A DNA stretch of 64,000 bases from Streptomyces bikiniensis. GTDB lineage: Bacteria; Actinomycetota; Actinomycetes; Streptomycetales; Streptomycetaceae. Position 1 is the stretch's first letter. Every line of letters starts with the position of its first letter. The translations under genes were made by a program, and so were the position numbers. Where the stretch lies: positions 1 to 64,000 of the forward strand of contig JNWL01000032.1 of assembly GCA_000716465.1 (NCBI GenBank), in the 5' to 3' direction. Positions 41,417 through 49,927 of this stretch are shown piece by piece. The notes below the pieces were generated by a model. The model did not search any database. It was given only the letters and a program-made list of their open reading frames with translations, and was not told the DNA's origin.

Positions 41417-42442
41417 TCAGGCCTCCCGGCTCGCCGCCGTGAAGCTCATGTCCGGGTAGCGGTCGCCCGCCACCAGGCCGGCGATCGGCTCCAGTTCGGC
41501 CAGTTCGGCGTCGGTGAGGGTGATCCGGGTGGCGGCCGCGTTCTCCAGGAGGCGGGAGCGCTTGCGGGTGCCCGGGATCGGGACGACCGTAAGGCCGTGC
41601 ACGGAGGCCCGCTGCTGGACCCAGGCGAGGGCGATCTGCGCCGGGGTCGCCCCGTGGGCGGCGGCGATCTTGCGGACCGGGTCGAGGAGGGCGGCGTTCC
41701 GCTCCGCGTTCTCGCCGGTGAACCGGGGCTGGTGGGCCCGGAAGTCGCCGCCCCGGAGGTCCTTGGCGGCGTCCGCGAACGCCCCGGTCAGGAAGCCCCG
41801 GCCGAGCGGCGAGTACGGCACGACGGTCACGCCCAGGTCGGCGGCGGCGCCGACGGCGCTGCGCTCCACGTCCCGGGAGAAGAGCGACCACTCCGACTGG
41901 AGGGCGGCGATCGGGTGCACGGCGTGGGCCTCGCGCAGTTCGGGCCCGGTGACCTCGCTCAGACCCAGGAAGCGGACCTTGCCCTCCCGGACCAGTTCGG
42001 CCATCGCGCCGACGGACTCGGCGAACGGGACCTCCGGGTCGCGGCGGTGCATGTAGTAGAGGTCGATGGTCTCGACGCCGAGGCGGCGCAGACTGTTCTC
42101 GACGGCGCTCCTGACGTACGCGGGGTCGTTGCGGACGCCCCGGTGGGAGGGGTCGTCGGCGCGCCGCTCGATGGCGAACTTGGTGGCGAGGACGACCTCG
42201 TCGCGGTGGGCGGCGAGGAAGGGGGCGAGGAACTCCTCGTTGGCGCCGAGGCCGTAGGTGTCGGCGGTGTCGATCAGGGTGACGCCGGCCTCCAGGGCCG
42301 CGTCGAGGGTGTCGCGGGCGGCGGCCTCGTCGGTGGCGCCGTAGAACTCGCTGATGCCCATGGCCCCGAAGCCCTGGACCCCGACCTCCGGTCCGTCCTG
42401 GCCCCCGAGGCGTACGGTGTCGATCCTGGTCACGCTGGTCAT
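41417..42442 (-). CDS. Aldo/keto reductase
   Basis: A 341-residue NADPH-dependent oxidoreductase of the AKR fold. The catalytic tetrad can be read: Asp in LIDTADTYG, Tyr just after, Lys in VVLATKFAIE and His in IDLYYMHRRDP. It continues with VPYSPLGRGFLTGAF and a closing VVPIPGTRKRSRLLENA cofactor region. It probably reduces reactive aldehydes or quinones. The start ATG 42442 overlaps the MerR stop by 4 nt (ATGA), so the regulator and reductase form one operon under a MerR-type promoter. Confidence 0.92.
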   Translation of the reverse strand: MTSVTRIDTVRLGGQDGPEVGVQGFGAMGISEFYGATDEAAARDTLDAALEAGVTLIDTADTYGLGANEEFLAPFLAAHRDEVVLATKFAIERRADDPSHRGVRNDPAYVRSAVENSLRRLGVETIDLYYMHRRDPEVPFAESVGAMAELVREGKVRFLGLSEVTGPELREAHAVHPIAALQSEWSLFSRDVERSAVGAAADLGVTVVPYSPLGRGFLTGAFADAAKDLRGGDFRAHQPRFTGENAERNAALLDPVRKIAAAHGATPAQIALAWVQQRASVHGLTVVPIPGTRKRSRLLENAAATRITLTDAELAELEPIAGLVAGDRYPDMSFTAASREA

Positions 42443-42936
42443 GAAGGTGTTCCTCCGCATGCGGTCCCGTAGTGGGCGATCTTGACGTCGAGCACGGCGA
42501 GCGTCTCCTGGAGTTCGGTGACCCGGGCGAGGACGTCCCGCCGGGTGGCCTCCAGGAGCTCGCGGCGTTCCTCACGGGTGTGGTCCCCGGCGCGCACCAG
42601 TTCGGCGTACCGGACCATGTCGGCGACCGGCATCCCGGTCAGCCGCAGCTTGCCGACGAAGGCCAGCCAGTCCAGGTCGCGGGCGGTGAAGCGGCGCTGT
42701 CCCGTGTGCGAGCGGTCGACGTGCGGCATGAGGCCGATCCGCTCGTACCAGCGCAGGGTGTGCGCCGTGAGGCCGGTCAGGGCGGCGACCTCGCTGATGG
42801 TGTGGTGCGGCGCCCGGGCGCCGGTCGTGCTCGTACCGGTCGTGCTCGTGCTCGTACCGCCCGTGCTCGTACCGCCCGTGCTCGTACCGCTCGTACTCGT
42901 GCTCGTGCTCGTGCTCGTGCTCGCGATCACGCTCAT
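42439..42936 (-). CDS. MerR-family regulator of the aldo/keto reductase operon
   Basis: A 165-residue regulator. Residues 1-40 are a Ser/Thr/Gly low-complexity stretch encoded by a hexanucleotide-rich tract. The MerR HTH starts at HTISEVAALTGLTAHTLRWY with ERIGLMPHVDRSHTGQRRFT and continues DLDWLAFVGKLRLTGM, then the dimerisation helix. No metal-binding Cys pair is evident, so it may respond to organic ligands or redox stress. It is autoregulated if the 19-bp-spaced promoter upstream is its target. An alternative shorter start within the repeat tract cannot be excluded. Confidence 0.87.
   Translation of the reverse strand: MSVIASTSTSTSTSTSGTSTGGTSTGGTSTSTTGTSTTGARAPHHTISEVAALTGLTAHTLRWYERIGLMPHVDRSHTGQRRFTARDLDWLAFVGKLRLTGMPVADMVRYAELVRAGDHTREERRELLEATRRDVLARVTELQETLAVLDVKIAHYGTACGGTPS
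42826..42930. repeat. Hexanucleotide-rich repeats in the MerR N-terminus
   Basis: GTGCTC and CGTGCTCGTACCGC-like units recur across 42826-42930 and encode the Ser/Thr/Gly head of the MerR protein. The head probably varies in length between strains by slippage. Confidence 0.7.
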
Positions 42937-42942
42937 GCCTCC

Positions 42943-42973
42943 ACGCTATGGGGTTGGAGTGCACTCGAAGCAA
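42943..42973 (-). promoter_or_regulatory. MerR-type promoter with 19-bp spacer
   Basis: Leftward -35 TTGCTT (42973-42968) and -10 TAGCGT (42948-42943) are separated by 19 bp, longer than normal, as in MerR-regulated promoters. GAGTGCACTC (42957-42966), a perfect palindrome, lies in the spacer. It drives the MerR/aldo-keto reductase operon. Confidence 0.6.
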
Positions 42974-43006
42974 GCCCGTTCCGGAGGGGCAAGTAGGCTC
43001 GGTGTC

Positions 43007-43861
43007 ATGGAGAGCCCCGTGGAGAACAGCGTGGAGAACGGCCTGCCGGGCCTGGCGTCGATCGAGAACTGGCCCGTCCCCACCGCGGCCGCCGCCGTGG
43101 TCCGCGCGGACGGCACCCTGGCCGGGGCCCACGGCCCCACCGGGCGGCGCTTCCCGCTCGCCTCGGTGACCAAGCCGCTCGCGGCGTACGCGGTGCTCGT
43201 CGCGTACGAGGAGGGGGCGATCGACCTGGACGAGCCGGCCGGGCCCGAGGGCTCGACCGTCCGCCACCTCCTCGCCCACACCTCGGGCCTCGCCTTCGAC
43301 GAGGACCGGGTCCAGGCCGCGCCGGGCACCCGCCGGATCTACTCCAACACCGGCTTCGAGGCCCTCGGCGACCACGTCGCCAAGGCCACCGACATCCCCT
43401 TCGCCGACTACCTGCGCCAGGCCGTCCTGGAGCCGCTCGGCATGGCGTCCACGACCCTGGAGGGCTCGCCCGCCAAGGACGGCGTCTCGACCGTGGACGA
43501 CCTGGTCCGGTTCGCCGCCGAGGTGCAGGCGCCCCGGTTGCTCGACGCCCGCACCGTCCTGGACGCGATGACCGTGACGCATCCCGGTCTGACCGGCATC
43601 CTGCCCGGCTACGGGCACCAGCGGCCGAACGACTGGGGGCTCGGCTTCGAGATCCGCGACGGGAAGTCCCCGCACTGGACGGGTGCCACGTCCTCGCCGC
43701 GCACCTTCGGGCACTTCGGGCAGTCCGGCACCTTCCTGTGGATCGACCCGGACGCGCGGGCCGCGTGCGTGGCGCTCACCGACCGGCCCTTCGGACCGTG
43801 GGCGGTCGAGGCCTGGCCGCCTTTCACGGACGCGGTCCTGGCGGACCTGCGGGCGGTTTAG
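43007..43861 (+). CDS. Serine hydrolase, class C beta-lactamase/esterase fold
   Basis: A 284-residue protein of the beta-lactamase-fold (DD-peptidase/esterase) group. The nucleophile is in LASVTKPL (SxxK, near 60), the YxN motif is IYSNTGF near 107-113, and HFGQSGTFLWIDP near the C-terminus stands for the KTG region. No signal peptide is visible, so a cytosolic esterase or peptidase role is likelier than antibiotic resistance. TAGGCT (42994-42999) 7 nt upstream of ATG 43007 makes it probably leaderless. It is divergent from the MerR gene. Confidence 0.88.
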   Translation: MESPVENSVENGLPGLASIENWPVPTAAAAVVRADGTLAGAHGPTGRRFPLASVTKPLAAYAVLVAYEEGAIDLDEPAGPEGSTVRHLLAHTSGLAFDEDRVQAAPGTRRIYSNTGFEALGDHVAKATDIPFADYLRQAVLEPLGMASTTLEGSPAKDGVSTVDDLVRFAAEVQAPRLLDARTVLDAMTVTHPGLTGILPGYGHQRPNDWGLGFEIRDGKSPHWTGATSSPRTFGHFGQSGTFLWIDPDARAACVALTDRPFGPWAVEAWPPFTDAVLADLRAV

Positions 43862-43925
43862 GGGTGTGTCCGGCGTCTCGGGGCCCAGTCGTCGCAGGCC
43901 CCGGCCATGATCCGCCGGACGGGCC

Positions 43926-44588
43926 CTAGTCGTCGCAGCGGGCGGCCGGCAGGGAGCCGTCCGGGCCGGTGAGGGTCACCTCGGACCGGCCCGCCGGGTG
44001 CTCCGCGTGAGCGGCCGTGCAGACCAGCTGGCGGACGGCCGCCTCCGGGAGGTCCCTCACGGGGAAGGGGGTCCGGAGCCTGAGCGCCGGGACGGATCCC
44101 GCCGGGTCGGTCCCCGCCCGGCCGGTCCCCGCCGGGTCCGGCTCCACGCGCGGCGTCCAGCCGCCGGCCCCCGGCAGGGCCGTGGTGGCGCCCGTCGCCC
44201 GCTCCTCGTCGGTCGGGCCGGCCAGGAGCGCGGCGAGGACCTTGTCGGTGGGGACCCGCCCGTGGACCGGGGTGCCGGTGGAGACCTCGTACCCCGGACC
44301 GAAGCCCTCGTACGGCATCCGGTCGTCCCCCGCGCCGTCCGCCGGGCGGGTGCGGGACGGGAACGGGGACGGGGCGTGGGGCCCGACGTCGCGGGCCATC
44401 GGCATCGTCCCCCCGCCGGGGCCGAGGAAGTAGAGCGTCATCCGCTCCTCGGGGACCGGCTGGACGACGACGGTCGCGGCCCCGCCCGCCTCCACGACAT
44501 CGGTCTCCTGTATGCCACAGCCGGCCAGGGCGAGCAGGGAGAGCAGGGAGAGCAGGGAGAGCGGGGCGGCGCCGGTCCGGCGCCTCAC
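43926..44588 (-). CDS. Lipoprotein, GerMN/LpqB-like, in a two-component operon
   Basis: A 220-residue exported protein with a lipobox (LLALAGC, lipidated Cys near 24). The mature region starts IQETDVVEAGGAATVVVQ, then MTLYFLGPGG, DKVLAALLAGPTDEERATG and LPEAAVRQLVCTAAHAE, which resemble GerMN-type sensor lipoproteins associated with histidine kinases. It is the last gene of a leftward OmpR RR-kinase-lipoprotein operon, each pair coupled by GTGA overlaps. It may tune the kinase from outside the membrane. Confidence 0.85.
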   Translation of the reverse strand: MRRRTGAAPLSLLSLLSLLALAGCGIQETDVVEAGGAATVVVQPVPEERMTLYFLGPGGGTMPMARDVGPHAPSPFPSRTRPADGAGDDRMPYEGFGPGYEVSTGTPVHGRVPTDKVLAALLAGPTDEERATGATTALPGAGGWTPRVEPDPAGTGRAGTDPAGSVPALRLRTPFPVRDLPEAAVRQLVCTAAHAEHPAGRSEVTLTGPDGSLPAARCDD

Positions 44589-46078
44589 AGCGGCGTCCGT
44601 ACGGTGAACACGGCCCCGCCCTCCGGCCGGTTGGCCGCCGTGACGGTGCCGCCGTGGAGCCGTACGTTCTCCAGGGTGATCGCGAGGCCGAGGCCGCTGC
44701 CCTCCGAGCGGGTCCTGGCCCGGTCCGCCTTGTAGAAGCGGTCGAAGACGTGCGGCAGGACCTCCGGGTCGATGCCCGGGCCCCGGTCGGACACCTCCGT
44801 CACCAGCACGTCCCCCTCCGCGTACAGCCGGACCGTGACCGGCGCCTCGCCGTGCCGCAGCGCGTTGCCGACGAGGTTGGCCACGACGACGTCGAAGCGG
44901 CGCGGGTCGAGCCGGGCCCTGATCCCCTCCGCGAGGTGCGGGACGACCCGCGCCGGATCGGTCCAGTGGCGGTGCTGGAGGGTCTTGCGGACGCAGTCGG
45001 CGGCGTCGACCTCGTCCGTGTGCAGCTCGGCGGCGCGCGCGTCGAAGCGGGAGATCTCCATCAGGTCCTCCACGAGGACGGCGAGTTTGCCGGTTTCGGC
45101 GCTGATCAGGCGGACCGCGCGGGCGGTGTCGCTGTCGAGGCTCCCGGCGTCCTCGTCCAGGACCTCGGTGACGGCGAGCATCCCGGCGAGCGGGGTGCGC
45201 AGTTCGTGCGAGACGTCGGAGGCGAAGCGGCGGGCGCGGGCCTCGGCGCTGCGGAGTTCGGCCACGGAGCGTTCGAGCGCGGCGGCGGACTCGTTGAACG
45301 TACGGGCGAGGTCGGAGAGTTCGTCGCTGCCCTTGGCGTGGATGCGGGTGTCGAGGCGGCCCCGCCCCATGCTGTGGGCGGCGTGCCGCAGCTCCCGCAC
45401 GGGCCGCAGGACGCCGCGGGCGGCGAGGAGCGCGGGGACCAGGGCGACGGCGAGGGCCGGCAGGGCGCCGTCGCGGGCGGCGGTGACCATGGCCTCGACG
45501 TCGGCCTCCTCCTCGTTCAGCTCCATGACGGCGTAGACGACGAGGCCGGTCGGCCGGGCGGTTCCCTCGGTGGCATGGGTCCGGAAGACGGCCGGGACGG
45601 CGATGGTCAGGTAGGGGGTGCCGTTCTTCACGACCCGCTGGAAGCCGGCGTGCGGGGAGGCGCCCCGGGCCTGGGCGCGGGCCCGCAGTTCGGGGGTGAT
45701 GACGGAGGAGGCGGGCCGGTCGGTGGAGGAGACGCGGACGGTGCCGTACTCGGCGTAGACGCGCCAGGGGCGGGGCTTGCCCTGGCGGGCGATCCGGAGG
45801 AGGTCGGTCCGCAGGCTCTCGGGGCTGACGGGCAGGCTGACGTACAGCTCGTCGACCTGCTCGCGGAAGGCGGAGACGGCGGTGTTCTGGGCCTGTTCCA
45901 GGATGGCGTTGCGGGCGGCCCGGTAGGTGAGGGCGGCGGTGGTGCCGCAGCCGACGGCGGCGACGAGCAGGAAGGCGAGGACGAGGCGGGTCCGCAGCCC
46001 GAAGGGGTGCGGACGCAGGCGCGGGGCGCGCCCCCGGCGGCGCCCCGCGCCTGCGCCCTCGCCCGTACGGGTCCTCAC
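44585..46078 (-). CDS. HAMP-containing sensor histidine kinase
   Basis: A 497-residue kinase. Two membrane helices (about 28-50 and 190-215) flank an extracytoplasmic sensor of about 140 residues. A HAMP follows (LRPVRELRHAAHSMGRGRLD), then HisKA with SHELRTPLAGMLAV (phospho-His), and the ATPase motifs VVANLVGNALRHGEAP, VSDRGPGIDPEVLPHVFDRF and SEGSGLGLAIT. GTG 46078 overlaps the regulator's stop, and its own stop overlaps the lipoprotein start, so the three form one operon. The design resembles MtrB/CseC-type envelope-stress systems. Confidence 0.9.
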   Translation of the reverse strand: MRTRTGEGAGAGRRRGRAPRLRPHPFGLRTRLVLAFLLVAAVGCGTTAALTYRAARNAILEQAQNTAVSAFREQVDELYVSLPVSPESLRTDLLRIARQGKPRPWRVYAEYGTVRVSSTDRPASSVITPELRARAQARGASPHAGFQRVVKNGTPYLTIAVPAVFRTHATEGTARPTGLVVYAVMELNEEEADVEAMVTAARDGALPALAVALVPALLAARGVLRPVRELRHAAHSMGRGRLDTRIHAKGSDELSDLARTFNESAAALERSVAELRSAEARARRFASDVSHELRTPLAGMLAVTEVLDEDAGSLDSDTARAVRLISAETGKLAVLVEDLMEISRFDARAAELHTDEVDAADCVRKTLQHRHWTDPARVVPHLAEGIRARLDPRRFDVVVANLVGNALRHGEAPVTVRLYAEGDVLVTEVSDRGPGIDPEVLPHVFDRFYKADRARTRSEGSGLGLAITLENVRLHGGTVTAANRPEGGAVFTVRTPL

Positions 46079-46758
46079 AGCGGCCCGAAGCGGTAGCCGA
46101 AGCCGCGGAGGGTCTGGATGTAGCGGGGCTCGCCGGGGACGTCCTCGATCTTGTTCCGGAGGCGGCGGACGCAGGCGTCGACCAGCCGGGCGTCCCCGTG
46201 GTAGCTGTGCTCCCAGACGTGTTCGAGGAGCTGCTGCCGGCTGAAGACCTGCTCGGGGGCGGCGGAGAGGTGGAGCAGCAGCTTCATCTCGGAGGGGGCG
46301 AGGGCGATCCGCTCGCCCGCCCTGGCGACGGTGAGCCCGGCCCGGTCGATGGCCAGCTCCCCGTGGACCTCGACGGCGGACCGCCCGGCGCCGGGGTCCT
46401 CGATGCGCCGGAGCACGGCCCGTATCCGCGCCTCGATGACCTCGGTGCGGGCGGGCTTGACGATGTAGTCGTCGGCCCCGGCCTCCAGGCCGACGACGAC
46501 GTCGAAGTCGTCGCCCCGGGCGGTCAGCATGATGATCGGCAGCTGGCTGTCCTCCCGGACCCGGCGGCAGACCTGGACGCCGTTCATGCCGGGCAGCATC
46601 AGGTCGAGCAGGAGCAGGTCCGGCCGGAACTCGCCGAGCGCGGCGAGCCCCGCCTCGCCGGTGGGCGCGGTCCGCACCTCGTGCCCGCGCCGCCGCAGCC
46701 CCAGCTCGACCCCCTCGCGGACGGAGGGGTCGTCTTCTATCAGGAGCACGCGGGGCAT
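46075..46758 (-). CDS. OmpR-family response regulator
   Basis: A 227-residue regulator. The receiver has LIEDDPSVREGVELGL and phospho-Asp in LLLLDLMLPGMNG, with Lys in DDYIVKPART. The winged-helix output includes GERIALAPSEMKLLLHL and VDACVRRLRNKIEDVPGEPRYIQ, GFGYRFG. It heads the leftward operon with the HAMP kinase. A GATACT box 6 nt before ATG 46758 points to a leaderless mRNA. CseB/MtrA-like; targets unknown. Confidence 0.92.
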   Translation of the reverse strand: MPRVLLIEDDPSVREGVELGLRRRGHEVRTAPTGEAGLAALGEFRPDLLLLDLMLPGMNGVQVCRRVREDSQLPIIMLTARGDDFDVVVGLEAGADDYIVKPARTEVIEARIRAVLRRIEDPGAGRSAVEVHGELAIDRAGLTVARAGERIALAPSEMKLLLHLSAAPEQVFSRQQLLEHVWEHSYHGDARLVDACVRRLRNKIEDVPGEPRYIQTLRGFGYRFGPL

Positions 46759-46790
46759 GGAGGGAGTATCCCAAGGTCGTCGGGGCGGGG

Positions 46791-48548
46791 TCAGGCGCGG
46801 GGGGCGGGGAGGCGGAGCCGCCCCGGGAGCCTGCCGAGCAGGTCGCTCACCCCGGTGAGGCGCAGGGGCCGGGCCAGGAGGGCGAAGACGGCGAGGATCG
46901 CGAGGGCTCCGGCGATCCCGGCGGGGACGGCCCCGGCCGGGCCGGTCAGGTCGGTGACGAGGATGCCGTAGCCGGTGGCGGGCACGGCGGCGACGAGCAG
47001 CCGCGCGAGCCCGGCGACGGAGCCGCCGGGCCCATGGGTCCCCCGGCCCCCGAGCCGCCTCCGCAGCACGTACGCCGTCACCCCCCACCCCGCCCACAGC
47101 GCCAGCGAGTACGCCCCTGCCATCCCGGCGACGGTCCAGCGCGCGGGCAGCAGGAGGTACGAGGTGAACGAGAGGCCCGCGTTCAGGCCGGCGATCACCA
47201 GGTTGAGCAGGAAGGGGGTGCGGGTGTCGCGCAGGGCGTAGAACGCGCGGGTGCACACGTACTGGCCGGAGAGGGCGATCAGGCCGGGCGCGAGGGCCAT
47301 CAGGATCCAGGCCATCGCGCGGATGTCGTCGCCGTCCGTCGCCCCGTACCGGAAGACGACCGTCATCAGGGGCACGGCGAGCGCGAGGAGCGCGCAGGCG
47401 GCGGGGACGACGGCGGCGGAGCTGGTCCGCAGCGCGTACGAGACGTCCCGCCGGACCCCGGCGAGGTCGCCGTCGGCCGCGGCCCCGCTCATCCGGGGCA
47501 GCAGGGCGGTCACCAGGGAGACGGTGACGATGCCGTGCGGGACGGCCCACAGGAGGTAGGCGTTGTTGTACGCGGCGAGGCCCGAGCCGCCGTCGGCCGC
47601 CGTGCCGCCCGCCGAGGTCGCGATCCAGGTGGTCACCCAGTACGCGCCCTGGTTGGTGAGGACGAGCAGCACCAGCCAGCCGGCCGACCGCAGCGGGGCC
47701 GCGAGGCCGCTGCCGCGCCAGTCGAACCGGGGCCGCCAGCGGAACCCGGCGGCGCGCAGCGAGGGCACGAGGGCGAGGGCCTGGAGCGCGATTCCGGCGG
47801 TGGTGCCCCAGCCGAGCAGCGCGACCTCGCCCTCGCTGAGCGCGCCACCGTCGCTCACCGCCAGGAAGAGGCCGAAGACCGCGACCACGACGACGTTGTT
47901 GAGGACGGGCGTCCACGTCATGGCGCCGAACCGGCCCCGGGCGTTGAGGACCTGCCCGAGGAGCGTGAAGAGCCCGAGGAAGAGGATCTGCGGGAGGCAG
48001 GTGCGGGCGAAGGCGACGGTCGTCTCCCGTTGCGCACCCGTGTAGTCGGTGTACGTGTCCACGATGAGCGGCGCGGCGAGCACGGCGACGGCGGTGAGTA
48101 CGACGAGGGCGAGGGCGCAGAGCGTGAGGAGCCGGTCGGTGTAGGCGACGCCGCCGTCCTCGTGCTCCTTGGCGGCCTTGACCAGTTCGGGGACGAAGAC
48201 GGCGTTGAGGGCGCCGCCGAGGAGGAGGGTGTAGACGATCGTGGGGACGGAGTTGCCGACCGCGTAGCCGTCGGCGACGACGGCCGCGCCGAGCGCGGCG
48301 GCCACGACGGAGGCGCGGACGAAGCCGGTGGCGCGGGAGACGAGCGACCCGGCGGCCATGAGGGCGCCGCTGCGGAGGACGGAGGGGGCCTTCGCCTTGG
48401 GAGCGGGGGCGGGGACGGGGACGTCCGGGGTGCCCGCCACGGGCGCGGGTACGGGTGCAGGCGCGGGTACGGGTACGGGTGCAGGCGCGGGTACGGGTAC
48501 GGGCGCAGGCGCGGGTACGGGCGCAGGCGCGGGTACGGGCGCCGTCAT
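46791..48548 (-). CDS. MurJ-like lipid II flippase
   Basis: A 585-residue membrane protein of the MurJ/MVF family, with about 14 helices, which moves lipid-linked peptidoglycan precursor across the membrane. Recognisable parts: SGALMAAGSLVSRATGFVR, GALNAVFVPEL, VLNNVVVVAVFGLF, VPHGIVTVSLVTALLPRMS, RAFYALRDTRTPFLLN and WTVAGMAGAYSLALWAGWG. The first about 50 residues repeat VPAPAP, encoded by a repetitive DNA tract, and are likely disordered. ATG 48548 overlaps the FemX-like stop (ATGA), so the two wall genes are coupled. Streptomyces often has several MurJ-like genes, so a specialised role is possible. Confidence 0.87.
   Translation of the reverse strand: MTAPVPAPAPVPAPAPVPVPAPAPVPVPAPAPVPAPVAGTPDVPVPAPAPKAKAPSVLRSGALMAAGSLVSRATGFVRASVVAAALGAAVVADGYAVGNSVPTIVYTLLLGGALNAVFVPELVKAAKEHEDGGVAYTDRLLTLCALALVVLTAVAVLAAPLIVDTYTDYTGAQRETTVAFARTCLPQILFLGLFTLLGQVLNARGRFGAMTWTPVLNNVVVVAVFGLFLAVSDGGALSEGEVALLGWGTTAGIALQALALVPSLRAAGFRWRPRFDWRGSGLAAPLRSAGWLVLLVLTNQGAYWVTTWIATSAGGTAADGGSGLAAYNNAYLLWAVPHGIVTVSLVTALLPRMSGAAADGDLAGVRRDVSYALRTSSAAVVPAACALLALAVPLMTVVFRYGATDGDDIRAMAWILMALAPGLIALSGQYVCTRAFYALRDTRTPFLLNLVIAGLNAGLSFTSYLLLPARWTVAGMAGAYSLALWAGWGVTAYVLRRRLGGRGTHGPGGSVAGLARLLVAAVPATGYGILVTDLTGPAGAVPAGIAGALAILAVFALLARPLRLTGVSDLLGRLPGRLRLPAPRA
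48430..48540. repeat. 18-24 bp imperfect tandem repeats in the MurJ N-terminus
   Basis: Units of GCAGGCGCGGGTACGGGC type repeat over about 110 bp and encode the (VPAPAP)n head of the MurJ-like protein. The copy number is likely to vary between strains. Confidence 0.75.
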
Positions 48549-49723
48549 CGGCGCGCCAGATAGGCCTGGAAGGCACGGTACAGCGCCTGGTTGGTCGTGC
48601 CCCGCATCGGTGTCTCCCACTCCCCCAGCGTCTCGACGACCCGGCCGCCCGTGCCGAGCTTCCAGCGGAGGAGCCCGTGGGCGCGGTCGCCCGGATCAAG
48701 GGTGGAGGGTACTCCGCGCAGGTCGTAGACGGCGGCGCCGAGGGCGTGGGCGTCGAGCAGCATGCGCCACTGGAGGGCGTTGGAGGGCCGGACCTCGCGC
48801 CGGTGGTCGGCGGAGGCGCCGGTCTGGTACCAGACGCGCCCGCCCACGGTGACCATGGTGTGCGCGGCCAGGACCTCGCCGCCGTGCCGGGCCAGGTAGA
48901 GCTTCATCCGGCCCGGCTCCTCGGCGTTGAGGACGGCGTACTGGCGCTCGTAGTACGCGAGCGAGCGCCCGAGCCGGAACCCGTCCCGCTCCTCGGTGAT
49001 CCGCAGCAGCCGGTAGAACTCGGGCAGGTCGGCGGCGGAGCCGACGATGACCTCGACACCGGCCTTGCGGGCCTTGCGCACGTTCCTGCGCCACTCCTGG
49101 TTGAGCCCGGTCCACAGGTCGTCGGCGCTGCGGCCGGCCAGCGGGACCTGGAAGACGTGCCGGGGCTGGGCGTCGGCGCCGTCCTCGGAGTCGCCGCCGC
49201 AGCGCCGCCAGCCCCGCGCCCGGAGGCGTTCGGCGACGGCGGTCCCGAGCGGGTCGACCTCGTCGGCGAGGACGTCGGAGAGCCGGCGCCCGGGCCCGGT
49301 GGCGGCCTTGACGGTGGCGGCGTCCCACCGGCGGTGGGCGGGCCCGGGGCCGATGCGGACGGCGAAGGCCCCGGAGGCCCTCAAGTGGTCGAGGAGCGGC
49401 CCGAGCCAGCCGTCCAGGTCGGGGTCGGCCCAGTCGGCGACGGGCCCTTCGGGTAGATAGGCGAAGTATCTACGGGTCCCGGGGAAGGGCCGCAGGAGCA
49501 CCAGCGCGACACCGGCCAGTTCACCGCCCTCGGGCCCCCAGCCCACCAGTTGGTGGCACCATCCCTCCTTCACCCTTGCCCACGCGGGCACTTGGAGGAA
49601 GCTGGGGCCGTCCGCGCCGCCCCGGGTCGCGAGGAAGGCGCGGTACGCCTCGGGGGTCACGGGACCGAGCCGGAGAGGGGCGGGGCGTCCGACGGACGCG
49701 GCCGTCACGAGCAGAGCCGACAC
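48545..49723 (-). CDS. FemX/FemA-like peptidoglycan bridge aminoacyltransferase
   Basis: A 392-residue FemAB-family enzyme, built from two GNAT-like domains, that adds the first bridge amino acid (Gly in Streptomyces) to lipid II from aminoacyl-tRNA. Visible motifs are PSFLQVPAWARVKEGW, RRYFAYLPEGPVADW, the second-domain RRNVRKARKAGVEVIVGS, FYRLLRITEERDGF, YLARHGGEVLAAHTMVTVG and NALQWRMLLDAHALGA with DLRGV near the end. GTG 49723 follows AGGAGG. Its stop overlaps the MurJ start. It is divergent from an L,D-transpeptidase, so the locus is wall-related. Confidence 0.9.
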   Translation of the reverse strand: MSALLVTAASVGRPAPLRLGPVTPEAYRAFLATRGGADGPSFLQVPAWARVKEGWCHQLVGWGPEGGELAGVALVLLRPFPGTRRYFAYLPEGPVADWADPDLDGWLGPLLDHLRASGAFAVRIGPGPAHRRWDAATVKAATGPGRRLSDVLADEVDPLGTAVAERLRARGWRRCGGDSEDGADAQPRHVFQVPLAGRSADDLWTGLNQEWRRNVRKARKAGVEVIVGSAADLPEFYRLLRITEERDGFRLGRSLAYYERQYAVLNAEEPGRMKLYLARHGGEVLAAHTMVTVGGRVWYQTGASADHRREVRPSNALQWRMLLDAHALGAAVYDLRGVPSTLDPGDRAHGLLRWKLGTGGRVVETLGEWETPMRGTTNQALYRAFQAYLARR

Positions 49724-49927
49724 AGCGGGGCCTCCTGGTTCCGCCCCTCGGTGGTGGGGCGCACAGCAGGCTCACAGCCGAATGCGACGGAGCCGCGCGG
49801 CGCGTGTGACCGGACGATGACCGTTCCGTCGCAGCCCACGTCACACGGGCGTTCGGAAACCTCCGACCCGTTCCGACCGTCCTACAGTCCGGAACATCCC
49901 ACTCTTTCCCACCCGCGGAGGCCTTCC

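Noticed and set aside
43007..43861. Antibiotic-resistance beta-lactamase
   Set aside because: SxxK and YxN motifs are present but there is no signal peptide and the KTG region is atypical, so an esterase or peptidase role is more likely.
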